Part shown: positions 36,405 to 45,712 of the stretch, one piece after another
How positions within the stretch are numbered: the stretch's first letter is position 1
Layout: each line of letters opens with the position of its first letter
NCBI RefSeq assembly: GCF_033898505.1
Contig: NZ_JAXAFK010000001.1
Span: 434,001-498,000 of the forward strand
Source: Pectobacterium carotovorum
GTDB lineage: Bacteria > Pseudomonadota > Gammaproteobacteria > Enterobacterales > Enterobacteriaceae
Reading direction: 5' to 3'
Length of the DNA stretch: 64,000 nt
Program-made: the position numbers and the translations under genes
The notes under the pieces: generated by a model
What the model was told of the DNA's origin: nothing
What the model saw: the letters and a program-made list of their open reading frames with translations, nothing else
Database searches by the model: none

Positions 36405-38459
36405 ATGATGTTGCGTGATTTTCTCGACAGCCAGCGCCAGCAGCAGCGCTATGGCGTTCGGCGGCTGATGCTGCTGAGCGGTGAAGCGAGCTGGTGTGAA
36501 GAGCAGGCGTTGGCGCTTAGCCGCCAATCGTCCGGCGACTGGCTGTGGATCGGCGAATCCGCACCTGATTCCATTACCTCGCTGCCTGCCAGTCGAGTGC
36601 GGACGCTGCTGGGGCGGGAGTATCTCCATACGGTGTTTGATGCGCGCAAAGGTGTGGACGTTGAAGCGCTGGCGATGCTGTCAGGCACGCTACAGGCCGG
36701 TAGCTGGCTGATTATGCTGGTGCCGCCGTGGCAGATATGGCCGACCTTGCCGGATGAAGACAGCCTACGCTGGAGCGAACAAGAACAGCCTATTGCCACT
36801 CCGCACTTTATCCAACATTTTCAACGTCAGCTGTTGGCCGATGAGGACGTGGTGCTGTGGCAGCAGGGCCGGGAAGTCGTCATTCGACCACTAGCTGCGC
36901 GATCGGACTGGCAGCCTGCGAGCGGTGAACCGACCGCGCAACAGCAGAAGATTCTGTATGAGCTGAACGCCGCTGAGTCCGGCGTATTTGTCATTACTGC
37001 ACCGCGCGGGCGGGGAAAATCGGCGCTGGCGGGTATGCTGACACAGCGGAGCCACAGAGACTGCTGGATCACCGCACCGTCTCGTGCGGCGGCGGCGATT
37101 CTGCAACAGCACGCACGCACCGATGCGCAGTTTTGGGCACCGGATGCGCTGCTGGCACACTGCCGGCTTCATGGCTCGCCCGATATCGACTGGTTGTTAA
37201 TTGATGAAGCGGCGGCGATTCCGTCTTCCGTTCTCTCCGCGCTGTTACCCTATTTTTCCCGCATTCTGATGACTACGACGGTACAGGGATATGAAGGTAC
37301 CGGACGGGGATTTCTGCTGAAATTTTGTGCGACGCTGCCGCAGTGGCGGGCGTTTACGCTGGACGATCCTCTGCGCTGGGCCGCTAACGATCCGCTGGAG
37401 CGGGTGTTGGATCGGGCATTGCTCTTCAACGAGCCCGACGTGTTTTATTCCACACCGCAGGTCGCCCTACCTATTTCCTCCTCGGCGCTGGAAAGCCGCA
37501 CCGAACGCGCCGACGACTGGTTAACGCACCCTGAGCGTCTGGCAGGGTGTTACGCGCTATTGTGCAGCGCGCATTACCGTACTTCGCCGCTGGATTTGCG
37601 CCGCCTGATGGATGCGCCGGGCATGCAGATTGCCAGTGCACAGGTGGCGGGCAATATGTGCGGCGTACTGTGGATGGTGGAGGAAGGCGATCTATCAGCG
37701 TCATTGGCTCATGAAGTGTGGGCTGGGCGGCGGCGCCCGCGGGGTAATCTGGTGGCACAGTCGCTGGCGGCACACGCCGGGCTGTGGCATGCGCCAACGC
37801 TGCGTGCGCGTCGCGTGAGCCGGATTGCGGTGACATCGTCATCTCGCCGGCAGGGGATTGGCCGGGCGCTCATTGCAGAGCAGACGCGTGAGGCACAACG
37901 ACAGGCGCTGGATTACCTGTCCGTTAGCTTCGGCTATCAGCCAGACCTGTGGGCGTTCTGGCAGTCGTGTGGGTTTCAACTGGTACGCATTGGCAGCCAT
38001 CTTGAGGCCAGCAGCGGCTGTTACAGCGCGATGGCGATACTTCCGCTGAGCGAAGCGGGGCATCAACTAGTGCAGCAGGGGACGCAGCAATTGGCGCGGG
38101 ACTGGCGCTGGTTACAACGTTTGATTCCGCTGAACCTTGCGCTGCCGCAGACAGGAAGCGTTGAATTGAATGAAGACGACTGGCGTGAACTGGCGGGGTT
38201 TGCGTTTGCGCATCGACCGATGGAAGCCAGCTTCGCCGCGCTTTGCCGCCTGTTGATTCACACCGTATTGCCGTTGCCTGCGCTACGCCTGCTGGCGGAA
38301 AAGCCGGGAGAAGGGGAACCGATAGCGATGGCGCTGGGGCTGACCGGCAGGAGAGCGCTCCTGAAACGCTGGCGCGAAGAGGCGGCTGCTGCGCTACTCG
38401 AACTCGATGTACTCCGGTGTGAACACTGGCGAAGAGTCACAATAGTAGGCGATGATTGA
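36405..38459 (+). CDS. tmcA: tRNA(Met) cytidine acetyltransferase TmcA
   Basis: ATP-dependent enzyme that makes N4-acetylcytidine at the wobble base of elongator tRNA-Met. The product has 684 residues: N-terminal domain (DUF1726), RecA-like helicase module with Walker A APRGRGKSALAG and Walker B WLLIDEAAAIP, then TTTVQGYEGTGRGFLLKF. A GNAT domain follows (VSRIAVTSSSRRQGIGRALIAEQ, LDYLSVSFGY, CGFQLVRIGSHLEASSGCYSAMA). The ATG fits the E. coli length; a GTG three codons upstream is also possible. In E. coli ypfH follows directly; here 19 kb of accessory DNA intervenes. Confidence 0.94.
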   Translation: MMLRDFLDSQRQQQRYGVRRLMLLSGEASWCEEQALALSRQSSGDWLWIGESAPDSITSLPASRVRTLLGREYLHTVFDARKGVDVEALAMLSGTLQAGSWLIMLVPPWQIWPTLPDEDSLRWSEQEQPIATPHFIQHFQRQLLADEDVVLWQQGREVVIRPLAARSDWQPASGEPTAQQQKILYELNAAESGVFVITAPRGRGKSALAGMLTQRSHRDCWITAPSRAAAAILQQHARTDAQFWAPDALLAHCRLHGSPDIDWLLIDEAAAIPSSVLSALLPYFSRILMTTTVQGYEGTGRGFLLKFCATLPQWRAFTLDDPLRWAANDPLERVLDRALLFNEPDVFYSTPQVALPISSSALESRTERADDWLTHPERLAGCYALLCSAHYRTSPLDLRRLMDAPGMQIASAQVAGNMCGVLWMVEEGDLSASLAHEVWAGRRRPRGNLVAQSLAAHAGLWHAPTLRARRVSRIAVTSSSRRQGIGRALIAEQTREAQRQALDYLSVSFGYQPDLWAFWQSCGFQLVRIGSHLEASSGCYSAMAILPLSEAGHQLVQQGTQQLARDWRWLQRLIPLNLALPQTGSVELNEDDWRELAGFAFAHRPMEASFAALCRLLIHTVLPLPALRLLAEKPGEGEPIAMALGLTGRRALLKRWREEAAAALLELDVLRCEHWRRVTIVGDD

Positions 38460-38533
38460 CGGATGCGGCGTCATTGAAGACTACAGAACGCGCAAATCGC
38501 ACAGGCACATCGAATAGGGACATTGAAATTGGA

Positions 38534-38905
38534 TTACTGTGTCTCTAACAGTCGGAAAATCAGCGGGGTTTTCCCCTGTTTGTCAGAATAGTCGGCAATT
38601 AATGTGAGCTCGGTTTTCCGCTTGCCAGACCAGAGCTGACATTCGACTCTCTTTCGTTGAGGAGTGTCGTCCATCGCATAGCTGCATAAGGGCATTCTGC
38701 CCGTTCTGTCGGGTGTAAAGGCAACATCCTGAGGTGGAATCGCTAAATCTGCCAGATTTTCCCCAGCGTTATCCAGTTCCTCAATAATCTCTTCGTAAAT
38801 CGCGAGACTCACGCCAAAATCCAATAACGTAACGGGATCGCCATCTTGAATGCCCCTTAACAGATCGCCCGCGAGCCGATAAATATCATCTCTGTCATCC
38901 GTCAT
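38534..38905 (-). CDS. Hypothetical protein (123 residues)
   Basis: Not recognised. An acidic soluble protein beginning TDDRDDIYRLAGDLLRGIQDGDP, predicted helix first (to about residue 45), then a probable beta-rich C-terminal half (CSYAMDDTPQRKRVECQLW, TELTLIADYSDKQG). No signal peptide or membrane segment. The ATG is chosen because AAGGA is 8 bases upstream. It lies at the tmcA edge of the accessory block, same strand as the sigma/TonB run but 187 bases from the thioredoxin-like gene, so membership in that operon is uncertain. Confidence 0.6.
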   Translation of the reverse strand: MTDDRDDIYRLAGDLLRGIQDGDPVTLLDFGVSLAIYEEIIEELDNAGENLADLAIPPQDVAFTPDRTGRMPLCSYAMDDTPQRKRVECQLWSGKRKTELTLIADYSDKQGKTPLIFRLLETQ

Positions 38906-39092
38906 CTCTGATGTCCTTATTTTCGCAACAGTCCGACTTTGCACCATCGGGTTCGAGCGGCGAATTCTAGCAGGCTTTGCCCGTTATCGCTTGAGATGCT
39001 GCCAGAGATTGCTTCTGAAATGCTGGCGGTAGTGGGGAGGAATACTGGTCAAACGATTGATGCGTCTCATCCTTGAGACGCAGGCTACGGCG

Positions 39093-40358
39093 TTAGTCTA
39101 ACTGGAGTTTGAAAGCAGGCGCGCGGCGCAGCAATTCCCACAGCGTTTCTTGCAAGCGGATTGTCTGCTGCTCTAACAACTGCGGATAGCGCTGATAAAA
39201 TGCGTCCTCTTTCGCTGAAAAATCCGGGTTCTCCTGAAGCCATTGTTCACGTAGCGCAGTAATTTGCTCATCCGTGAGTTGCTTGTTGGGTGTTGCTTCT
39301 TCCTGTTTCTTAAACCAGCGGAAGCGTTCGTCAGGCGTTGCCCGTTCTTCTCTGCTCCATCCATCGTCAATTTGCAGGATCTGCGCCAGCGCGAAGCCGA
39401 GAGTAGTGCTCACGCCTCGCCAGCTATTCGCGTCGGACGCGGCAGGCGGCGGTGATAGGCTGGCAATGATTGACGCTATATTTTTTTCCAGACCAAGTTC
39501 GCCAGAGGCTTTCTCCTCCCAGTTGATCGCCTGCTGATGCAGCGTCGTCCATTCGCTTTCCGCTACGGTTTTACCCGCCAACAACCGCGAAATCGCGCTA
39601 ATCCACTGTTGGCGCAGGCTGTCTACCGTGCTATCTGCCAGCCAGTCTGACCACGGATTGCCCGTATCATCTAACCACTGCTGTACCCATTGCAGTGCAA
39701 CGCCGTCTACGGCTTTTCCGGGAGTGATGGCGGCAAAGAGAGCGTCAACCTGTGCTGGCGTGGTAGTCGGCAGCTTTTCCAGCAGCAGGCCGAGTGCGGC
39801 TGGCAGCCCGCTGACGCGTTCAAAAATGTGAATGTCAGCACTGTGCGCCAGCACCGCAGAGACCGAGCCCTTATTGTCCTGCCAGTAAGGGGAAAAGGCG
39901 TGTTCAACATCGCCGTTTGCCGCATGCTGACGTAGCCGATGGTGGAGAAAATCGTGTAGCGACGCATCGCCATAGAACGCTCCCCACGTCACGCGGGTGT
40001 CTGCCAGCGGCTGAGCGGTGTTCTGTATCGTAATCTGGTGTGATTCCAGCCAGCCGCGTAGCTGCGCCAGCGTTTTTACGCCGATTTGCCGAGAGATTTC
40101 CTGCCCGTTTTTAAACAGCAGCAGCGTTGGAATGCCGCGAACGCCAAAACGTTGCATCAATGCCGGATATTGCTCCACATCCAGCTTGGCAACGGTCAGA
40201 TTATCTGGCGTGTTATCCGCGATGGTATCCAGCAGCGGTGCCAGTGTTTTACACGGCTGGCACCAGGGGGCCCACAGGTCAAGCAGAATGGGCTTGTCGT
40301 TATGATTGAGTAATTCCTCCAGCGAGGTATCGCTAGCAGTGATAATGGCGTCGGACAT
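39093..40358 (-). CDS. Thioredoxin-domain protein with long C-terminal extension
   Basis: 421 residues. Residues 1-110 form a thioredoxin domain: LDLWAPWCQPCKTLAPLL (CQPC rather than CGPC), AKLDVEQYPALMQRFGVRGIPTLLLFKNGQEI with the cis-Pro. No signal peptide is seen, so it should be cytoplasmic. Residues 110-421 are a largely helical extension with many Trp and Gln residues that matches nothing I recognise. GGAGACACC precedes the ATG. It follows the TldD-like gene by 70 bases on the same strand. A redox or unfolding role in handling a disulfide- or crosslink-containing peptide before TldD/TldE cleavage is conceivable, but this is guesswork. Confidence 0.75.
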   Translation of the reverse strand: MSDAIITASDTSLEELLNHNDKPILLDLWAPWCQPCKTLAPLLDTIADNTPDNLTVAKLDVEQYPALMQRFGVRGIPTLLLFKNGQEISRQIGVKTLAQLRGWLESHQITIQNTAQPLADTRVTWGAFYGDASLHDFLHHRLRQHAANGDVEHAFSPYWQDNKGSVSAVLAHSADIHIFERVSGLPAALGLLLEKLPTTTPAQVDALFAAITPGKAVDGVALQWVQQWLDDTGNPWSDWLADSTVDSLRQQWISAISRLLAGKTVAESEWTTLHQQAINWEEKASGELGLEKNIASIIASLSPPPAASDANSWRGVSTTLGFALAQILQIDDGWSREERATPDERFRWFKKQEEATPNKQLTDEQITALREQWLQENPDFSAKEDAFYQRYPQLLEQQTIRLQETLWELLRRAPAFKLQLD

Positions 40359-40428
40359 GGTGTCTCCATTCAGAGAAAGGTCGTAAGTAAATAAACAAGG
40401 CGCGAGCTATGGACCGTGACGACACGGC

Positions 40429-41874
40429 TTATTGCGAGCCGCCTACGGTCATGTTGTCGATGCGAAGCGTTGGCTGGCCGACGCTGACGGGCAGGGATTG
40501 ACCTTCCTTGGTACACGCAATATTGCCGTCATCCAGCGCCAGATCGTTGCCCACCATGGCGACGTGCAGCAACGCTTCTGGTCCGTGACCAATCAGCGTC
40601 GCGCCCTTCACCGGACGGGTGACGCGCCCGTTTTCAATCAGGTAGGCTTCCGTGGTGGAGAAGACATACTTCCCGCTGCTGATATCCACCTGCCCGCCGC
40701 CGAAGCCGACGGCATAGAGCCCGTTTTTGACAGACGCTATCACTTCTTCGGCGGGGTACTGTCCTGCCAGCATGTAGGTATTGGTCATACGCGGCAGCGG
40801 CAGCGTGGAGTAGGACGCCCGACGTGCGTTGCCCGTTAGCGCGGTATTCATCAATCTGGCGTTGAGACTGTCCTGCAAATAGCCACGCAGGATGCCGTTC
40901 TCGATGAGCGTCGTACACTGTGACGGCGTACCTTCATCGTCCACATGCAGTGAGCCCCGACGATTCGCGAGCGTACCGTCATCTACGACGGTAATACCCG
41001 GCGCGGCAACCCGTTCACCCAATAAACTGGAAAATGCGGAACTGCCTTTCCGGTTAAAGTCACCCTCCAGCCCGTGTCCGATGGCTTCATGCAGTAAAAT
41101 ACCGGGTGAGCCTGCACCGAGAATCACGCTGTAGGTGCCTGCGGGAAGCGGGCTGGCATCCAGATTATTCAACGCCTGATCGACTGCCTGATTAACCCAG
41201 TGGCTGACCGTTTCTTCGGTAAAAAATCCATAATCGAGCCGCCGTCCGCCACCGCTGGAGCCATTCTCACGGCGACCCTGTTGCTCGACCACGACGTTGA
41301 TGACCAGATTCACCAGCGGGCGAACGTCGGCGGCGAGTTGGCCGTCATGTCGGGCGATGAGAATGGTTTCATGCGAGGCGTTCAGATAAGCCGTGACCTG
41401 CGTGACCCGCGGATCGCGGGCGCGAGCCTGACGATCGATAGCCAATAACAGCTGGCGTTTATATTCTTCTGTGACGGCAAGCAAAGGGTTGTCTGCCGGA
41501 TAGAGCGTCGTGGCGCTTGGCGGTAGCGATGCGGGTAACGCCACGCTGGCGCTCTGTCCCTGACGGCTGATTTCTCTTACGGTACTGGCGGCCTGAAGAA
41601 TGGCCTGCGGGCGCAGGTCGTTGGTGTAGGAGAATGCGGTTTTCTCACCGCTGACGGCGCGGACGCCAACGCCCTGATCGCGGCTAAACCCCGTCGGGCG
41701 TACAATGCCGTTTTCTACCTGCCAACCTTCCTGTTGGCGGCGCTGAAAATAGAGATCGGCATAGTCCACCTGACGCTGCATGATGTGGTTTAGCGCATGC
41801 GATATTTCCGCCGTTTCCAGCGAAAATGCCGATAGCACCGGTGAAACTGATGTCGTGGTGGCGTGTATTGCCAT
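40429..41874 (-). CDS. TldD-like metallopeptidase
   Basis: Catalytic subunit of a TldD/TldE-type zinc protease. The product has 481 residues, exactly the length of E. coli TldD, with the same landmarks. DQGVGVRAVSGEKTAFSY, LAADVRPLV, the zinc motif HEAIGHGLEGDF (HExxxH at 262-267), VDDGTLANRRGS, DDEGTPSQ, MTNTYMLAG, FGGGQVDISSGKYVFSTTEAYLIENG and SLPVSVGQPTLRIDNMTVGG are all there. Divergence from E. coli TldD is greater than for other core genes here, suggesting a second, accessory copy. TldD/TldE degrades and matures ribosomal peptides such as microcin B17. ATG with AGGATCACC upstream. It follows the TldE-like gene by 34 bases. Confidence 0.88.
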   Translation of the reverse strand: MAIHATTTSVSPVLSAFSLETAEISHALNHIMQRQVDYADLYFQRRQQEGWQVENGIVRPTGFSRDQGVGVRAVSGEKTAFSYTNDLRPQAILQAASTVREISRQGQSASVALPASLPPSATTLYPADNPLLAVTEEYKRQLLLAIDRQARARDPRVTQVTAYLNASHETILIARHDGQLAADVRPLVNLVINVVVEQQGRRENGSSGGGRRLDYGFFTEETVSHWVNQAVDQALNNLDASPLPAGTYSVILGAGSPGILLHEAIGHGLEGDFNRKGSSAFSSLLGERVAAPGITVVDDGTLANRRGSLHVDDEGTPSQCTTLIENGILRGYLQDSLNARLMNTALTGNARRASYSTLPLPRMTNTYMLAGQYPAEEVIASVKNGLYAVGFGGGQVDISSGKYVFSTTEAYLIENGRVTRPVKGATLIGHGPEALLHVAMVGNDLALDDGNIACTKEGQSLPVSVGQPTLRIDNMTVGGSQ

Positions 41875-41908
41875 GATGGTGATCCTGTATCTGTGACGCG
41901 ATGGGGGA

Positions 41909-43276
41909 TTACTGCCCGGCGATCTGCATCTCTTCAATCAATAGGGAACCGCAGGAGAGATTGCCCTGCGTGTGGATGTCCGCGCCGAGCGCCACGCATT
42001 GCAGGAGCAACGTTTTCAGGTTACCTGCAATGGTGATCTCTTCGACCGGATACTGAATGTCGCCGTTTTCGACCCAAAAGCCTGCCACGCCTTGAGAATA
42101 GTCGCCCGTCATGGGGTTCAGCCCGTGCCCCAGCAGCGTGGTAACCAGCAGCCCTGTGTGCATACGGCGCAGTAGCGCTGGCAAGTCATCCTCGGTGTGC
42201 TTCTGGCTGCTGCTAACGCTCAGGTTATAAGCCCCACCGGCGTGTCCAGTCGTGGTTAGCCCTAATCGTCGGGCGCTGTAGCTTGAGAGAAAATAGCCTT
42301 GTGCGATGCCGTCGTGGATGACATGGCGCGGAACTGCGGCGACGCCTTCGGTATCAAAACAGGCGCTGGCCAGTGCGCCAGGAATAAACGGGTTTTCATA
42401 CAGGCTAAGGTGTGGAGCGGTGATGGTTTCACCGAGGCACTTCCCCAGAAATGACGTGGAACGATAGAGCGCCGCGCCGCTTAGAGCGTTGACCAGATGA
42501 TGGATTAAGCTGTGGGCTACGGGGGCTTCAAATACCACCGGGCAGCGGCGGGTTGACAGCTTTCGCGCGCCTAACTGCGCGGTTGCGCGTTGGGCTGCGG
42601 TTTGTCCGATCGCTTCCGGCGCGGCCAGTCGTGAAGGTGAACGACCGACGGTGTGCCAAAAACCTTGCTGACGCTGCGTGGCGTTACGGGCAATCGCATG
42701 GCTCCACAGCGTGTGCAGCGATGTCGGGTAGCCTGCGGAAAAGCCAGCGGAGTTCGCCAGAATAAAATCACCCTGCTGTGAGGTGATTTCGGTACTCTCA
42801 CTGTAGCCATGCTCGTGTGTGCTATTGGCGGCCTGTTCGGCGCGTAGCGCCAGCGACAGTGCTTGTTCAACGGTCAGCGTATCGGCGTTATGTAAAGCAA
42901 GGTCGTAAATATCACGAGCGAAATGCTGTGGTTCCGGCAGGCCGCTACAGGGATCTTCATCTGCGTATTTAGCCAGGGTGCTGGCGGCATCAACGGCATC
43001 CTGTAAGGCTTCGCGGCTAAATAAGGTGGAGGAAACGCTCCCTGCCCGCTGGCCGAAGTAGACCGTGACGGACAGAAAGCGACTTTGGTTTTGCGTCAGC
43101 GTATCAATATCGCCGTTCCTGACGCGGATCGTTCGGCGGTTTCCTTGCGAGACGCTAACAACCGCCTGACTCGCGCCTTTAGCGGCCGCGAAGTTCAGTA
43201 CGTCTGCGGCCAGCGACTGGAGCGTCTCGGCTTGCGGCGTAGCAAGAACGGGGGATTCATCAAGAGAAGGCATCAT
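41909..43276 (-). CDS. TldE/PmbA-like protease subunit
   Basis: Partner of the TldD-like protein. The product has 455 residues, close to PmbA (450). It belongs to the same fold but lacks the HExxxH zinc motif, as in TldE. Recognisable parts: RNGDIDTLTQNQSRFLSVTVYFGQRAGSVSSTLFS at the N-terminus, FDTEGVAAVPRHVIHDGIAQGYFLSSYSARRLGLTTTGHAGGAYNLSV and, near the end, GHGLNPMTGDYSQGVAGFWVENGDIQYPVEEITIAGNL, all typical of PmbA. ATG ATG after GGATACCA; longer in-frame alternatives exist up to 43363 but lack ribosome sites. It follows exbD by 142 bases and precedes tldD. Confidence 0.87.
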   Translation of the reverse strand: MMPSLDESPVLATPQAETLQSLAADVLNFAAAKGASQAVVSVSQGNRRTIRVRNGDIDTLTQNQSRFLSVTVYFGQRAGSVSSTLFSREALQDAVDAASTLAKYADEDPCSGLPEPQHFARDIYDLALHNADTLTVEQALSLALRAEQAANSTHEHGYSESTEITSQQGDFILANSAGFSAGYPTSLHTLWSHAIARNATQRQQGFWHTVGRSPSRLAAPEAIGQTAAQRATAQLGARKLSTRRCPVVFEAPVAHSLIHHLVNALSGAALYRSTSFLGKCLGETITAPHLSLYENPFIPGALASACFDTEGVAAVPRHVIHDGIAQGYFLSSYSARRLGLTTTGHAGGAYNLSVSSSQKHTEDDLPALLRRMHTGLLVTTLLGHGLNPMTGDYSQGVAGFWVENGDIQYPVEEITIAGNLKTLLLQCVALGADIHTQGNLSCGSLLIEEMQIAGQ

Positions 43277-43418
43277 TGGTATCCATGTGTGGCAGTGTTC
43301 TACCATGATGTGCAACGAGAAAAGAAAAGCGTCAGCGTGCGGTGAAACTTTTTTATATGACACGGCTTTTTATGGGCTGATGCTGGCGATGGAACCAGCA
43401 CCAGTACGGAAGGGGAGA

Positions 43419-43841
43419 TCAGGGGGCTTTGACGGGTTGCAGGACGAAATCGATTTTGCTCAGGCCGCGCTGTTGGGCGCTGGTCATGACATACGCCACC
43501 CGACCATATTCGACGGCCTGATCGGCAAACAGCCGTATATTCGGGTGAGTGCCTTCTGCTGAAGCGGCATCGAGTTTGGCGATCAGTTGCGCATCATCAA
43601 TCGCTTCTTTGTTCCAGTTAATCTGCCCGGTCGCGGTAATGGCGATATCCACCGCCTGCGGATCTTTCTTGATTTTCTCGACGCTGGCGCGCGGCAGCTC
43701 CACTTTGACGGCGTGGTTAATCACTGGCAGGGTAATCATAAACACGATCAGCAGCACCAACATGACGTCGATAAACGGCGTCATGTTGATATCGTTAAGC
43801 AGCGCGTCGTCCTGACTTTCAAACGGGGATGACATACTCAT
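43419..43841 (-). CDS. exbD: Biopolymer transport protein ExbD
   Basis: Part of the ExbB-ExbD proton channel that powers TonB. The product has 140 residues: short cytoplasmic start, one membrane helix NDINMTPFIDVMLVLLIVFMITL with the essential proton-carrying Asp at residue 25, then the periplasmic domain with VELPRA and ADQAVEYGRVAYVM. Translation starts at ATG after AGAGGAAC; the ATG lies 13 bases past the exbB stop. Together with exbB and tonB just upstream it forms a private energy-coupling set for the receptor on the other strand. Confidence 0.93.
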   Translation of the reverse strand: MSMSSPFESQDDALLNDINMTPFIDVMLVLLIVFMITLPVINHAVKVELPRASVEKIKKDPQAVDIAITATGQINWNKEAIDDAQLIAKLDAASAEGTHPNIRLFADQAVEYGRVAYVMTSAQQRGLSKIDFVLQPVKAP

Positions 43842-43854
43842 GGTGGTGTTCCTC

Positions 43855-44595
43855 TTAGGCGGAGCGCTCAACGGGGTGAGTGGCTTCATACCGCGCGGTG
43901 CTATTCAGGTCGGTCAGACTGGTATCGACGCGTGCGCCCGTCAGCAGGTAGGCGTGGAGATCGTGCGCAAAGCGGTTCATAGCATGTAGCACGATGCGGT
44001 TGCGGCGGTTGATGGCGTTAAACCCTAATACGGCGGGGATCGCCACAAACAGACCAAATGCCGTCATGATCAGCGCTTCGCCGACCGGGCCTGCCACCTG
44101 CGCCAGATCGGGCTGGCCGATGGTGCTGATCGTTTGCAGGGCGTGGAAAATCCCCCATACGGTGCCCAGCAGGCCGATAAACGGCGCGGTGCTGCCGATG
44201 GATGCCAGCGTTCCGAGGCCGGATTGCAGCTTCCCGGCGTTGGTGTCCAGCGTGTTGCTCAGGCCGCGCACCAGCCAGTCGCTGAGATCGACATGTCCGC
44301 CCAGCGTGGAAGAAAACTTGTGCGGGTGTTTCAGCAACGCATGTCCTTCGATCACCAGATCGCGGAACGGGTTAAAACGCTGTTTGCCAAATCTTTCGAC
44401 GCTTTCTTGCAGATTGGTCGCCTGCCAAAAGGTATTGCGGCTGTATTGCATGCTCTTGTTCAATGCGAGCAACTGACGCACCTTGAGCAGCATGACCGTC
44501 CATGACAGCAGCGACATGATCAGCAGAATGATGGCTACCGAGTGGGTAACCACATCGCCCTGCTGCCAAAAATGGTAGATATCTAACGTGTTCAT
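43855..44595 (-). CDS. exbB: Biopolymer transport protein ExbB
   Basis: Pentameric inner-membrane partner of ExbD. The product has 246 residues with three hydrophobic segments (about 17-38, 130-155, 177-200). The conserved stretch LGTLASIGSTAPFIGLLGTVWGIFHAL and VGEALIMTAFGLFVAIPAVLGFNAINRR match the MotA/TolQ/ExbB family. The ATG follows AGAGGTCACAC; the open frame extends six codons upstream. It follows the tonB gene by 82 bases. Confidence 0.93.
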   Translation of the reverse strand: MNTLDIYHFWQQGDVVTHSVAIILLIMSLLSWTVMLLKVRQLLALNKSMQYSRNTFWQATNLQESVERFGKQRFNPFRDLVIEGHALLKHPHKFSSTLGGHVDLSDWLVRGLSNTLDTNAGKLQSGLGTLASIGSTAPFIGLLGTVWGIFHALQTISTIGQPDLAQVAGPVGEALIMTAFGLFVAIPAVLGFNAINRRNRIVLHAMNRFAHDLHAYLLTGARVDTSLTDLNSTARYEATHPVERSA

Positions 44596-44677
44596 GTGTG
44601 ACCTCTTATGCAATAACTTGATTCGGGCGTAGTTTGCGAAACGGCGGATACGCTATTTCAACGCCGCTGCGTTTTTA

Positions 44678-45601
44678 TTAGCGACTCAGCCGGAAATTAA
44701 CGGGCTGAATCGTCATAACGGTAATGGCCTGCCCATTTTCACGGTAAGGCGTACAGCGCGCCTGTGCCACGGCGTCAACGGCGGCCTGATCGAGTGCGTC
44801 ATAGCCGCTGCTGCGGGCAATGTCGTGCCGGATCAAACGTCCTTCCGGGTTAATTACCAGACGAACCAGCACGTCACCTTCCTGCTGGAGACGCTTGGCG
44901 CGGCGAGGATAGTCTGGCTGTGGGACGACACAGCCAACGGAGGCGACCTGCTTGGGCTGCGCGCCAGGGCTGTTCTGCATCAAATTACCTTTGCTGGACG
45001 TGGTGAGCGGCCCGGCCGTCGTCTCTGGTGCGATGGGGGGCGCTTCCGCTGAGGTACGCGCGGCGGGCTGACGCTCGGCGATGGCTTTAGGTCGGACGGG
45101 CTGCGGTTTTACCACGGGCTTCACCGGCGGCTGGTGAACTTCTTTTTTGACTGGCGGGGGCGGCGTCTGCTGCTCCTCGACGACGGATTTTTCAGGAACC
45201 GGTGCAATTTCACGTTCCCCTTGTTCTGACGTCAGGACGGGCGGTTCCGGCGACGGTTCGGGAATCGGCTCAGGTTCTGGCGCTTCCACCATGGAGGCCT
45301 GAATGCTTACGCTGGCTGCCGGATTAAGCAGATTGATCGGTGTGTATTCGGTAGTACGTGTGATAAGCAGCGCTGCGACTCCCGCGTGGATCAGCGCGAC
45401 GGTCAGAAAGCTGAGCGCTATCTTCCCCATTTCTCCCCGGACGGGCGCAACCGCTGTCATACTGCGCGCTGGTTGTGCGGGGACGGCATCACGCCGTGCG
45501 GTAGGAACCGCATCAACGCGTGCGTTTAACGAAAGGTGTTGCACGGATGCCTGTTGCACGTTTTCCTCTACTGTTCTTGCTGACTGTGTCGGACGTTTCA
45601 T
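44678..45601 (-). CDS. tonB: TonB-family energy transducer with long cytoplasmic N-terminus
   Basis: Links ExbB/ExbD to the outer-membrane receptor. The product has 307 residues. Unlike E. coli TonB, whose membrane anchor is at the very start, the single membrane helix (KIALSFLTVALIHAGVAALLI) begins near residue 60, after a cytoplasmic segment without known domain. Then a Pro-rich periplasmic spacer follows (EPEPIPEPSPEPP, KPVVKPQPVRPKA). The C-terminal TonB domain holds CVVPQPDYPRRAKRLQQEGDVLVRLVINPEG, SSGYDALDQAAVDAV and a second cysteine. It probably pairs with the STN-type receptor at 47619 rather than being the housekeeping TonB. Confidence 0.9.
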   Translation of the reverse strand: MKRPTQSARTVEENVQQASVQHLSLNARVDAVPTARRDAVPAQPARSMTAVAPVRGEMGKIALSFLTVALIHAGVAALLITRTTEYTPINLLNPAASVSIQASMVEAPEPEPIPEPSPEPPVLTSEQGEREIAPVPEKSVVEEQQTPPPPVKKEVHQPPVKPVVKPQPVRPKAIAERQPAARTSAEAPPIAPETTAGPLTTSSKGNLMQNSPGAQPKQVASVGCVVPQPDYPRRAKRLQQEGDVLVRLVINPEGRLIRHDIARSSGYDALDQAAVDAVAQARCTPYRENGQAITVMTIQPVNFRLSR

Positions 45602-45712
45602 CCAGCCCTGAACACGGAACGATGATGACCTCTATTAACGATGTGCAACGAGGCGGAAAAAGTGTCACCACGCGCGTGAAATTTTTTATCCATCCTCTTT
45701 TGTTAATGAGGG

